Part shown: in pieces, positions 18,983 through 26,402 of the stretch
How positions within the stretch are numbered: position 1 is the first letter of the stretch
Layout of the letters: every line of letters starts with the position of its first letter
Assembly: GCA_017550535.1 (NCBI GenBank)
Contig: JAFZOS010000101.1
Span: 174,217-238,216, forward strand
Length of the DNA stretch: 64,000 nucleotides
Reading direction: 5' to 3'
Source: Lachnospiraceae bacterium
Lineage (GTDB): Bacteria; Bacillota; Clostridia; Lachnospirales; Lachnospiraceae
Notes under the pieces: generated by a model
Told to the model about the DNA's origin: nothing
Seen by the model: only the letters and a program-made list of their open reading frames with translations
The model's database searches: none
Translations under genes and position numbers: made by a program

Positions 18983-19751
18983 CCGCCCTCACCCCGTAAA
19001 GCAGCGCCGCGTTCTCATAAGTCGCCTGCCTGACTTCTTCATATGATGATCCTTTAATGGAAGCTATTCTTTCTATTATATATGGAAGATATGCGGATGA
19101 ATTGCGCCGCCCCCTGTACGGTTCCGGGGCAAGATACGGACAGTCGGTTTCGACCACTATGTTTTCAAGCGGGGTCTGCCTTACGACTTCATGAAGCTTA
19201 CGGCCGTTCTTGAAAGTCACAACTCCGCCCACACCTATAAGGTATCCCATCTTAACATACTTCTCGGCAAACTCGGCAGAATATGAAAAGCAGTGGATGA
19301 TCCCCTTTAAACCCCTGAATTCATCCCTGCTTAAGATTTTATATGTATCCGCAGCGGCATCACGACTGTGGACCACTATCGGAAGTCCTGTTTCCACTGC
19401 CAGCTCAAGCTGTCTTACAAACCATTTCTTCTGGACTTCCCTATCCGGTTCGTCATAGTGATAATCAAGACCGATCTCACCTATGGCAACAACCTTTGGG
19501 TCATCACACAGTCCCTTAAGCCAGTCAATATCCTTATCCGTAAGATCACCGCTGTCGCTTGGATGCACCCCTGCCGCGGCATATACTTGAGCATATTTAT
19601 GTGCCAGCGAAACGGCGGCTTTTGTGCTCGCAACGGAAGCTCCGATATCAACTATCGGGGCTATTCCTTTTTCGTTAAGAAGCCTTAATATTTCATCCCT
19701 GTCATTATCAAACGCATCATCGTCATAATGCGCGTGAGTCTCGAAAATCAT
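18975..19751 (-). CDS. tatD: TatD family metal-dependent deoxyribonuclease
   Basis: 258 residues. The amidohydrolase-type metal ligands are present: ETHAHYDD at the N-terminus, GEIGLDYHY, VHSRDA, HCFS and ETDCPYLAPEP. The family has 3'-5' exonuclease or DNase activity in the cytoplasm. The ATG at 19751 is chosen because GGAG lies 10 nt upstream; an in-frame TTG at 19760 would sit on that site. It overlaps rsmA and is probably the first gene of a tatD-rsmA transcript. Confidence 0.93.
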   Translation of the reverse strand: MIFETHAHYDDDAFDNDRDEILRLLNEKGIAPIVDIGASVASTKAAVSLAHKYAQVYAAAGVHPSDSGDLTDKDIDWLKGLCDDPKVVAIGEIGLDYHYDEPDREVQKKWFVRQLELAVETGLPIVVHSRDAAADTYKILSRDEFRGLKGIIHCFSYSAEFAEKYVKMGYLIGVGGVVTFKNGRKLHEVVRQTPLENIVVETDCPYLAPEPYRGRRNSSAYLPYIIERIASIKGSSYEEVRQATYENAALLYGVRADG

Positions 19752-19788
19752 CGGTATCAAGCTCCGCCAAAAAAATGCAAAAAAAGTA

Positions 19789-19817
19789 TTGCAAAAGTCA
19801 ATTTCCTGTAATATAAT
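19789..19817 (+). promoter_or_regulatory. Promoter of tRNA-Lys
   Basis: TTGCAA (19789-19794) and a perfect TATAAT (19812-19817) are 17 nt apart on the plus strand. Transcription would start near 19824, about 16 nt before the tRNA. It diverges from tatD. Confidence 0.85.
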
Positions 19818-19839
19818 CCGTATTGTGCCGCAACGGCAT

Positions 19840-19912
19840 GCGCGATTAGCTCAGTTGGTAGAGCACCTGACTCTTAATCAGGGTGTCCAGGGTTCGAGCC
19901 CCTGATCGCGCA
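19840..19912 (+). tRNA. tRNA-Lys (anticodon CTT)
   Basis: 73 nt that fold as a standard cloverleaf: acceptor GCGCGAT paired with ATCGCGC, D-stem GCTC/GAGC, anticodon stem CCTGA/TCAGG with loop CTCTTAA (anticodon CTT), five-nt variable loop, T-stem CAGGG/CCCTG with TTCGAGC loop. The discriminator base is A. CCA is not encoded; a run of eight T residues starts right after the gene and may terminate transcription. Confidence 0.97.
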
Positions 19913-19971
19913 TTTTTTTTATGCCTTTTTTGCATTAACAAATACCATATTATAATAGCATACCTGTCAGG

Positions 19972-20001
19972 TTTTCTGAATAGTAAAATGTGTGATATAA
20001 T
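19972..20001 (+). promoter_or_regulatory. Extended -10 promoter for the lipoprotein gene
   Basis: TGATATAAT (19993-20001) is an extended -10 element. The corresponding -35 position holds only a weak TTTCTG, as is usual for extended -10 promoters. It lies 46 nt before the ATG at 20048. Confidence 0.5.
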
Positions 20002-20047
20002 GTGGGATATTATTAAGGAGTATGATCGATCAATAAGGAGGTTTGAC

Positions 20048-20692
20048 ATGAAAAACAGGATATTAACCGCGTCGGTAATGACCATGGCTCTTATGCTCAC
20101 GGGCTGCACCGGGGCAGGTAAAGCAGCCGATGTTCCGGTGATCGGACAGGAAACCGAAGATCAGGCCATCGAGATAGCGGAGCCGGAAGATGACGGTAAT
20201 AACATGACTATCGGCAATCCCTGGCGTGACATAACCGAAGAGGAAGCACGCAGTAATTCGGTAAGGTTATTCAAGGTACCGGAGGGTGCCACAAATGTAT
20301 GCTGGAGGATAATGGACTCGGCGGCCGATGAAAGCAGCAACAAAGGGCCCCTTATCGAGCTTGACTTTGATATCCCCGATGAATACGGCACTTTGTCATT
20401 TTCAGCACGGTACCAGTACGGGGCTGATGAGAATGAAGATATATCGGGCATGTATTATAATTGGACCGTAACTGACGATATCACCCTTGCCAACTGGGGT
20501 GAGGGAAACATGAAGGGCAAGGCTTACCGCAGCGTAAACGACGATGAAACAGCCGACCTTTGCACATGGTATGATATCGAGATCGGAATCTCTTATTCCT
20601 TAAGCACAGTCGCTGAGGACCTTGACGGTTTCGACATACAGGCTGTTGCCGAGGCTATGTATAACCCCGACAATGAACCCAAAACCGAATGA
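20048..20692 (+). CDS. Predicted lipoprotein of unknown function
   Basis: 214 residues. The N-terminal signal (MKNRILTASVMTMALMLTGC) has a lipobox LTGC, so it should be attached to the outer face of the membrane. The mature part is acidic, with a GNPWRDITEEEA segment and a mixed beta pattern (TNVCWRIMDSAAD, YNWTVTDDITLANW). I do not recognise an enzyme motif. The start is ATG 20048 with AAGGAGG 9 nt upstream; a longer frame reaching into the tRNA is spurious. The gene stands alone, with its own likely promoter and a strong terminator. Confidence 0.85.
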   Translation: MKNRILTASVMTMALMLTGCTGAGKAADVPVIGQETEDQAIEIAEPEDDGNNMTIGNPWRDITEEEARSNSVRLFKVPEGATNVCWRIMDSAADESSNKGPLIELDFDIPDEYGTLSFSARYQYGADENEDISGMYYNWTVTDDITLANWGEGNMKGKAYRSVNDDETADLCTWYDIEIGISYSLSTVAEDLDGFDIQAVAEAMYNPDNEPKTE

Positions 20693-20693
20693 T

Positions 20694-20727
20694 AAAAACG
20701 GGAGGGGATATCCCCCTCCCGTTTTTT
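20694..20727 (+). terminator. Bidirectional terminator between lipoprotein and ppk2
   Basis: A 9-bp GC-rich stem (20699-20707 with 20713-20721, CGGGAGGGG/CCCCTCCCG) with a five-base loop is flanked by A-run and T-run (20722-20727). It begins right after the lipoprotein stop and also lies just beyond the ppk2 stop on the other strand, so it can serve both. Confidence 0.9.
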
Positions 20728-20734
20728 AATCTAT

Positions 20735-21607
20735 TCAGTCTTCCTTCATCAGGCTGTCATGATATTCGTTTAACTTAAGCTTTTCACCTTCCGGCAGCTC
20801 CGGGAACTGCGGATCTATATCGGTAAGCGCCTTAAGTACTATGCTCGAAACAAGATACCGTGTATACCACTTATCATCTGCGGGAAGTACGTACCACGGA
20901 CACTGCTTTGTGGCAGTCTCATTTATAGCTTTCTCATATACATCCTGATATTCCTTCCACAGCTTGCGCTCGGAAAGATCGGAGGATGAGAACTTCCAGT
21001 TCTTATCGGGATTCTCAAGACGCTCAAGGAAACGCTTCTTCTGTTCTCCCTTGGAAACATTTAAGAATATCTTGACTATGCGGTAGCTCTGATCATATAA
21101 GTACTCCTCATAGTTCTTTATATGTTTATAGCGCTTTTTGAAAAATTCATCCGTGTCCTGGCCTATAACCCTTTCGGCCATCTTATAATTCCTGTTAAGC
21201 TCATGGACCCTGACAACCAGAACGTCTTCATAATATGAGCGGTTAAAAAGTCCTATCTTTCCACGCTCCGGAAGCCTTTTGTTTATCCTCCATAAGAAAT
21301 CATGCATAAGCTCCTCGGAATTTGGCTGCTTGAAGCTGATAACATCGATACCCTGAGGATTTATTCCGCTCATAACATGCTTGACCGCGCCGTCCTTGCC
21401 TGCCGCATCCATGGCCTGGAGTACGATTATAAGGCCCTCCCTGCCTTCCGCATAAAGCTTCTCCTGTAAAAGAGCGATCTTTTCTATGTTTTCGGCCTGC
21501 TTAAGCTTTATCTCGCTTTTCTTTACATCATCTTTCTTACTGTCCGTGTTGAAATCCTTAAGCTTGACCTTCTTGCTTCCGTCAACCATGTACTGCTTAA
21601 AACCCAT
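20735..21607 (-). CDS. ppk2: PPK2-family polyphosphate kinase / phosphotransferase
   Basis: 290 residues. Walker A is AMDAAGKDGAVKH, typical of PPK2, and the lid segment is FNRSYYEDVLVVRVH. These proteins transfer phosphate between polyphosphate and nucleotides. The single PPK2 domain of this length fits the short one-domain classes, but I cannot assign NDP versus NMP preference. The start is ATG 21607, with GGAGGAGG nine nt upstream; the longer in-frame start would place the ribosome site inside the gene. It is probably the last gene of the folA operon and ends at the shared terminator. Confidence 0.9.
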   Translation of the reverse strand: MGFKQYMVDGSKKVKLKDFNTDSKKDDVKKSEIKLKQAENIEKIALLQEKLYAEGREGLIIVLQAMDAAGKDGAVKHVMSGINPQGIDVISFKQPNSEELMHDFLWRINKRLPERGKIGLFNRSYYEDVLVVRVHELNRNYKMAERVIGQDTDEFFKKRYKHIKNYEEYLYDQSYRIVKIFLNVSKGEQKKRFLERLENPDKNWKFSSSDLSERKLWKEYQDVYEKAINETATKQCPWYVLPADDKWYTRYLVSSIVLKALTDIDPQFPELPEGEKLKLNEYHDSLMKED

Positions 21608-21638
21608 ACCCTGTACCTCCTCCATGTTTAAAACTGTT

Positions 21639-22322
21639 TTATACCTTTAACCCCTTAAGGTACTGCTTTGTTTCGGGCGTGATACGGTTGCTTTCAACAG
21701 CCTTCTGTATAGCCTTATTGTGCGTCCAGTCATCAAGCTTCTTATCCCGGATGAACGGAAGTACCGCATCATACTGCTTGGCAAGCGCCGTAGCAAAATA
21801 CCACGCCGTCATCATATTAATATAGTACTCCGAAGACCGCACAGCCGCAACCGTTTCGGGATATGATATGTCAAAATCATCATCAAGGAAGTGTTCCATC
21901 AGCATTCCTATCGCAAACCTTACGGTATATGTTTTATCGGAAACGATCCATTCCCTGATCTTAATAAGGAGCTCCTGCTTATGCTTTTTAAAAACCTTCG
22001 GCGACATCTGGTCGCAGGTCGCCCAGTTATCCACATAAGGCAGAAAAGCGCACAGTTTTTCCATGCACGCTCCGTAGTCCTTCATGGTTGAAAGTATGAA
22101 CGCATGCAACTGATCCTCATCGAAATACTCATGCGGAAGATCCGACAGGAATTCATCTATATCATCCCTTTTGACAAGCTGCTTTGCAAGCGCTCGAAGC
22201 TCAGGCGTACGTGTCCCTATTATCCTCTCCGGTTTTACCGTCGGTATGAGCTTTGCCTGAAAATCACGGTATTTTACATCCTGCAGTTTAAACAGTTCTT
22301 CCCTTATCTCGTCTTTGATCAT
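21639..22322 (-). CDS. DNA alkylation repair protein (AlkD-like HEAT repeats)
   Basis: 227 residues of helical repeats. RIIGTRTPELRALAKQL near the N-terminus and the conserved YVDNWATCDQMSPK block identify the AlkC/AlkD-type DNA glycosylase superfamily; the Trp-Ala-Thr-Cys-Asp segment corresponds to the DNA-contacting face. Members remove N-alkylated purines, though many Firmicute copies are untested. Only one nt separates its start from the stop of the ferredoxin-GNAT gene, and ppk2 follows after 31 nt, so it is within the folA operon. Confidence 0.85.
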   Translation of the reverse strand: MIKDEIREELFKLQDVKYRDFQAKLIPTVKPERIIGTRTPELRALAKQLVKRDDIDEFLSDLPHEYFDEDQLHAFILSTMKDYGACMEKLCAFLPYVDNWATCDQMSPKVFKKHKQELLIKIREWIVSDKTYTVRFAIGMLMEHFLDDDFDISYPETVAAVRSSEYYINMMTAWYFATALAKQYDAVLPFIRDKKLDDWTHNKAIQKAVESNRITPETKQYLKGLKV

Positions 22323-22323
22323 G

Positions 22324-22779
22324 TCACTTACCTAAAACCTTAACAGCATAGGAACATATGGGGTTCACTTCTTTTTTCCGGCGCTCCGCCGCCTCGGTCA
22401 CTTTATACACAAGCCGTTTTGCGATGCCTTTGCCGCCAAATTCAGGGTCGACCTCAGTATGTACGATCGACCACCTTTCTCCGCTTTCAAGGTAATCGCA
22501 CTCACCTATCTGCTCCCCGTTAAGGAATGCCCTGCTGCAATGTCCTTCTTCGTCAAATTCAATACTTACGTCATGATTATATGTAACACTCAGCGCTCCC
22601 GATGGGCAGGTTTCTATCGTCTGCCAGATATCCGCGGTGTTTCCTTTGCCAAGATCGATCCAGGGCCTGCGCTCAAAATCAAACACGCCGGGGCATCCCG
22701 TCACACAGCGCCTTGCATGAAAGCATTTGTCAGAATCCCAGAAAACCGTTATATCTTTATCCTCGTATGATCTATGCAT
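22324..22779 (-). CDS. Mono-cluster ferredoxin-like domain fused to a GNAT-type domain
   Basis: 151 residues in two parts. Residues 1-65 form a divergent 4Fe-4S domain (CFHARRCVTGCPGVFDF and a later ETCPSGAL), matching the small (Fer4_19/DUF1271-like) ferredoxins. Residues about 70-150 resemble the compact YjdJ-type acetyltransferase fold: HTEVDPEFGGKGIAKRLV contains the acetyl-CoA loop (G-x-G-x-[AG]). The two domains are often separate neighbouring genes, here fused. The reaction is unknown. It overlaps folA by 8 nt. Confidence 0.75.
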   Translation of the reverse strand: MHRSYEDKDITVFWDSDKCFHARRCVTGCPGVFDFERRPWIDLGKGNTADIWQTIETCPSGALSVTYNHDVSIEFDEEGHCSRAFLNGEQIGECDYLESGERWSIVHTEVDPEFGGKGIAKRLVYKVTEAAERRKKEVNPICSYAVKVLGK

Positions 22780-23251
22780 TCTTCTTCCTCGTATATGTTA
22801 CGTATGTAAAAGGTATCTCCCCGTCATCGTGATTCTCAACGATCTCTTTATCAAATTTATCAGAATCAAAATCGGGGAAATAGGTATCCCCCTCAATTTC
22901 CTTATCGATCTCGGTCACATACATTTTTTCAACGATGGGTAAAGCTTCTTCATACAGCCTCGCTCCCCCGGAAATATATATGTCCTTATCCCCCGCGAGC
23001 TTTATCGCTTCCTCAAGGGATCGCGCAGTCATAAGGTTCTCGTCTTCAAATTTTTTTGTGTTGGAAACTATTATGTTCAGCCTGTTTGGGAGCGGATGTC
23101 CGATCTCCTCATACGAGCGGCGCCCCATGATCACCACATTGCCGGTCGTCAGTTCCTTAAACCGCTTCTGTTCGCCCTTTATCCTCCATGGGATACTGCC
23201 CTTGTTCCCGATAACGTGATTCTTTGCATATGCGACTATCAATGATATCAT
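22772..23251 (-). CDS. folA: Dihydrofolate reductase
   Basis: 159 residues, normal length. The NADPH and folate site motifs are present: VIGNKGSIPWRI, the adenine-site VVIMGRRSYEEIG, and the GG of IYISGGARLYEEAL. It reduces dihydrofolate to tetrahydrofolate in the cytoplasm. It is first in a leftward operon from the promoter at 23301-23329 and overlaps the ferredoxin-GNAT gene. No thymidylate synthase gene is adjacent. Confidence 0.95.
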   Translation of the reverse strand: MISLIVAYAKNHVIGNKGSIPWRIKGEQKRFKELTTGNVVIMGRRSYEEIGHPLPNRLNIIVSNTKKFEDENLMTARSLEEAIKLAGDKDIYISGGARLYEEALPIVEKMYVTEIDKEIEGDTYFPDFDSDKFDKEIVENHDDGEIPFTYVTYTRKKNA

Positions 23252-23300
23252 CCTTTTCCCCCTGCCCGATGTGCTTTCTTATGATCAATGAATGATGCAA

Positions 23301-23329
23301 ATGATAACCCGATTCCCCCGTTTTGTCAA
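23301..23329 (-). promoter_or_regulatory. Promoter of the folA operon
   Basis: On the minus strand a perfect TTGACA (23324-23329) and TATCAT (23301-23306) are 17 nt apart. The start would lie near 23294, about 43 nt before the folA ATG. Confidence 0.75.
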
Positions 23330-23347
23330 TATTTTGGCCTGTTTTGC

Positions 23348-23383
23348 TTGCATTACCCATTCACCCTGCGGTAATATGGGTAA
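23348..23383 (+). promoter_or_regulatory. Rrf2 gene promoter with overlapping inverted repeat
   Basis: TTGCAT (23348-23353) and TAATAT (23372-23377) with 18-nt spacing form a likely promoter. An 8-bp perfect inverted repeat, TTACCCAT (23353-23360) and ATGGGTAA (23376-23383), spans it from the -35 to just beyond the -10. Rrf2 regulators often control their own genes, so an autoregulatory operator is a fair inference. Confidence 0.5.
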
Positions 23384-23398
23384 ATAAGGAGGCATGTT

Positions 23399-23794
23399 AT
23401 GATCTCAACAAAAGGACGCTACGCCATCCGCGTTATGCTGGACCTGGCAGAAAACGGAAACGGGAATTATATCCCCCTTAAGGATATCGCGGAGAGGCAG
23501 GATATATCAAAAAAATATCTGGAGATAATAGTAAAGGATATGGTGACCGGCGGGCTTATAACCGGCGCAAGCGGCAAAGGCGGCGGATATATGCTGTGCC
23601 GTAAGCCGCAGGAATACACTGTAGGTGAGATACTTGAGCTTATGGAGGGCTCGATGTCTTCCGTTGCTTGCCTTGCCGATAAAAACTATAACTGCGAAAG
23701 AAAGGATTCCTGCAAAACACTGCCCATGTGGATCGAGTATGACAATATGATCCATGATTTTTTCCATGGCAAAAAGCTGAGCGACCTTATGTAG
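23399..23794 (+). CDS. Rrf2-family transcriptional regulator
   Basis: 131 residues. The N-terminal winged helix reads ISTKGRYAIRVMLDLAEN, then IPLKDIAERQDISKKYLEIIV (recognition helix) and the wing SGKGGGYML. The region before the C-terminus has cysteines in VACLADKNYNCERKDSCKT, the spacing seen in Fe-S-binding members (IscR/NsrR/RsrR-like). It may therefore sense redox, iron-sulfur or sulfur status. The start is ATG 23399 with AAGGAGG upstream. It is divergent from folA and faces the mobA end of the molybdenum operon. Its targets are not evident beyond a possible own operator. Confidence 0.88.
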   Translation: MISTKGRYAIRVMLDLAENGNGNYIPLKDIAERQDISKKYLEIIVKDMVTGGLITGASGKGGGYMLCRKPQEYTVGEILELMEGSMSSVACLADKNYNCERKDSCKTLPMWIEYDNMIHDFFHGKKLSDLM

Positions 23795-23821
23795 CGGCAG
23801 GAATACGGTTTCATCCCTCTT

Positions 23822-24403
23822 TCAGTTAATAAGTGTATTGACATTCCTGTAGGCATCTGACGATCCGGAATCATAAAAACCGACATTTTCTGTTACATCC
23901 GCAAGCTTTCTTAACCTGTGATCACCCAATCCTGCCTGCATGATCGCCCTTTCTGTCAGATCAACACCGTATATGCTTGCAAGCGGCTGGATGGCCGACT
24001 TATCCGTTCTTGCAAAAAGGATATCCTGCCCTGTGTACCGGTTACATATATTTTCTATCTCGGATCGGGTGTAACATATCATATCACAGGCAAGGAGCAG
24101 CACGGCATCGCATCCGTCACCTGCTGCCTTTTTCAGCACGGATATAAGACCCCCCATAGGCCCTATATCATCATATTCATCCTCGACAAGGGTATATCCT
24201 TCTCTTGTTTTCTTCTGGCCCTTCCTTACCGACAGATATCTTTTACACAGATATTCACCGAAACAGCTGTCAACTTCATCACATATCCTGTCAAGGAAGG
24301 TCCGCCCATCACCCGGGATAACCACATCTTCCTTGGGACTGCCCATACGGGTGGACCGGCCGCCTATAAGAACCGCGGCTGCTATTTTGTATTCCGGCGC
24401 CAT
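23822..24403 (-). CDS. mobA: Molybdenum cofactor guanylyltransferase (MobA-like)
   Basis: 193 residues. The nucleotidyltransferase signature AAAVLIGGRSTRMGSPKED matches the MobA LAGGxSxRMGxxK motif, with the first Gly-Gly shifted to IGG. The DIGPMGGLISVLKKA and LLLACDM segments are also typical. MobA attaches GMP to Mo-molybdopterin to make the guanine dinucleotide cofactor used by formate dehydrogenases. Its ATG directly abuts the stop of the MobB-MoaC gene. It is the last gene of the operon; 27 nt separate it from the converging Rrf2 gene with no obvious hairpin. Confidence 0.88.
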   Translation of the reverse strand: MAPEYKIAAAVLIGGRSTRMGSPKEDVVIPGDGRTFLDRICDEVDSCFGEYLCKRYLSVRKGQKKTREGYTLVEDEYDDIGPMGGLISVLKKAAGDGCDAVLLLACDMICYTRSEIENICNRYTGQDILFARTDKSAIQPLASIYGVDLTERAIMQAGLGDHRLRKLADVTENVGFYDSGSSDAYRNVNTLIN

Positions 24404-25384
24404 CTATTCTTCTCTCCTGTAATCACCGTGTACTCCGCCCGATTTACTTATAAGCCGTATATCAGATATAACGATATCCCTCTGGACCGACTTGCACATA
24501 TCATATACGGTCATGGCTGCCACGGAACATGCGCATATCGCTTCCATTTCAACACCCGTACGTCCCTTACATTTAACTTCCGCTTCGATATCAATGCAGC
24601 ATTCATCACTGTTTAACTTAAGCCTTACATCCGTTCCGTCGGTTATTATCGGATGACACATGGGGATAAGGTCAGGCGTCCTCTTGGCTCCCATGATCCC
24701 TGCGATCTGCGCTACCGTAAGGACATCACCCTTTTTGATCCCGCTGTTTTTTATCAGGTCAAATGTAGTGTTATTTACCATAACCCTCCCCGCGGCAACG
24801 GCAGTCCTTACCGTTATATCCTTATCCGAAACATCAACCATCCTTGCGTTTCCTTCATCATCAAAATGACTCAGTCTTTTTCTTTCGTCCATAAGCATAT
24901 CCTTTATAAAATCCGCGATCACTGCGGCATCATCCACGTCAAATACAGGCAGATCGCAGATATTGCCCGCTTTTTCCAAATCATCTGCCGCTATCGCAAC
25001 GCAATTCTTTAGATCATCCGGAATGCTGTATCCGCATCTGTTCGTCAATACAAGGAGCTTGGGGATATCTGCGTTTTTATAACCCTCGACCAGCACTATA
25101 TCCGCTCCTCTTACGTACGCATCCATGATCATATCATCAAGATCTTCCGGACTGTTTGATAAAACGGCTGACCCTGTCTGCGACGATATCATGACCGTAT
25201 CTGCGCCTGCTGCCGTGAAACGGTACGTATCCTTCCCTTCCCTGTCCATGTCAAAATCATGTGCATCATGTTTTATGGCAGCAACCGAAAAACCGTCATT
25301 TTTAAGTATCGGAATAAGCTTCTCTATAAGAGTTGTCTTTCCGCTGCCCGAGAACCCGGCAATCCCGAATACCATTCCTTTCAT
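24404..25384 (-). CDS. MobB-MoaC fusion protein
   Basis: 326 residues in two domains. Residues about 1-160 are MobB: P-loop GIAGFSGSGKTTLIEKLIP and AAIKHDAHDF, a GTP-binding adaptor of MobA. Residues about 165-326 are MoaC: MVDVSDKDITVRTAVAAGRV, LIPMCHPI, and the catalytic GRTGVEMEA. MoaC makes cyclic pyranopterin monophosphate with MoaA, so the fusion joins the first and a late cofactor step. The ATG at 25384 is chosen since GGGAG lies eight nt upstream. It starts just inside the end of the MoeA-like gene. Confidence 0.9.
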   Translation of the reverse strand: MKGMVFGIAGFSGSGKTTLIEKLIPILKNDGFSVAAIKHDAHDFDMDREGKDTYRFTAAGADTVMISSQTGSAVLSNSPEDLDDMIMDAYVRGADIVLVEGYKNADIPKLLVLTNRCGYSIPDDLKNCVAIAADDLEKAGNICDLPVFDVDDAAVIADFIKDMLMDERKRLSHFDDEGNARMVDVSDKDITVRTAVAAGRVMVNNTTFDLIKNSGIKKGDVLTVAQIAGIMGAKRTPDLIPMCHPIITDGTDVRLKLNSDECCIDIEAEVKCKGRTGVEMEAICACSVAAMTVYDMCKSVQRDIVISDIRLISKSGGVHGDYRREE

Positions 25385-25385
25385 A

Positions 25386-26402
25386 TCAATATCTCCCAAA
25401 CGTACAATTCGGATAATGACAATCCTTACACATCTGACACAGACCGCCCTCGCCGAGCCTTATAATATCCTGTTTTGTGAATCTTGATCCTGTATATATC
25501 TGAGGCAGCAGAACATCCAGCATTGTGGTCGGCATGCTTATGGCTGCTCCGGGAACTCCCAGTACAGGTATATCCTTAAGATAAGCAAGCAGAGTCATAT
25601 TTCCCGGCTGTGCCGGCAGACCATAGCTTATTATATCCGCACCAAGTCTTTTGATCGCACCGGGCGTAAGGTCATCCGGATCGACGGACATCCCGCCCGT
25701 AAATATGAGAAAATCCGATCCTGCCTTAAGCAGTTCATTTGCGGCACCGATCATCATCTCCATATCATCGTCACATATCTTAACGCCCGATATCTCTCCG
25801 GGATAATACGAAAGCTTCTTTCTTATGACCGGCTCAAACCTGTCTTTTATACGTCCGTTATAAACTTCGGAACCCGTTATGATCATCCCTGCTTTAAGCG
25901 GCTTGTAAGGAAGCAGCTCAAAAAGCCATGAATTCCTGCACAGATCTTCCGCTTTCAAAATATTCCTCTCATCAGTAAACAGGGGGACTATCCTCATTGA
26001 GGCAAGCCTTGCACCCTCTTCAACCCTGAAATGATCCGGTAATGTCGATATGGTTATATCACCGATAGAATTGATATGGCTTAACAGTTCCGTGTTAACC
26101 CTGAACATGCCCTGCCTGTCGGCGATCAGCATCATCTTGCCCTCTGACGGTCCCTCATAATGTGCGCCTTTGATCCCTGCCATATCCGCAAGCCGCAGGG
26201 CGCAGTCCTCCTCATGGATCATCCCTTCATCCGGTTCTCCCGCATATATCGTCCTCTTCCCGATATCAAGCAGTACGGGAATATCCTTTTCCTCTATTAC
26301 ATGCCCTCTTTTAAACAGAGCTCCCTTAAATCCCGGATACATTGCCGTAAGATCATGACAAAGAGTCATTCCCACAGCATCCTCAACCCTAACTTTTTTC
26401 AT
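25386..26402 (-). CDS. MoeA-like molybdopterin-binding protein, second copy
   Basis: 338 residues from ATG 26402, which overlaps the moeA stop by four nt (ATGA). The second half carries the MoCF fold (MIITGSEVYNG, DFLIFTGGMSVDPDDLTP, and GVPGAAI). The N-terminal part (VRVEDAVGMTLCHDLTAM) is a shortened MoeA-like arm region. The C-terminus has a Cys cluster CQMCKDCHYPNC not found in MoeA. Proteins of this class in Clostridia accompany molybdenum or tungsten enzymes; the exact step, perhaps metal insertion or cofactor handling, is not established. Confidence 0.8.
   Translation of the reverse strand: MKKVRVEDAVGMTLCHDLTAMYPGFKGALFKRGHVIEEKDIPVLLDIGKRTIYAGEPDEGMIHEEDCALRLADMAGIKGAHYEGPSEGKMMLIADRQGMFRVNTELLSHINSIGDITISTLPDHFRVEEGARLASMRIVPLFTDERNILKAEDLCRNSWLFELLPYKPLKAGMIITGSEVYNGRIKDRFEPVIRKKLSYYPGEISGVKICDDDMEMMIGAANELLKAGSDFLIFTGGMSVDPDDLTPGAIKRLGADIISYGLPAQPGNMTLLAYLKDIPVLGVPGAAISMPTTMLDVLLPQIYTGSRFTKQDIIRLGEGGLCQMCKDCHYPNCTFGRY

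Noticed and set aside
19883..20047. N-terminal extension of the lipoprotein into tRNA-Lys
   Set aside because: It starts inside the tRNA, and the ATG at 20048 has a perfect ribosome site and begins a clear lipoprotein signal.
24653..25012. Plus-strand frames opposite the MobB-MoaC gene
   Set aside because: Shadow frames of an intact, motif-complete gene; no promoter or ribosome site.
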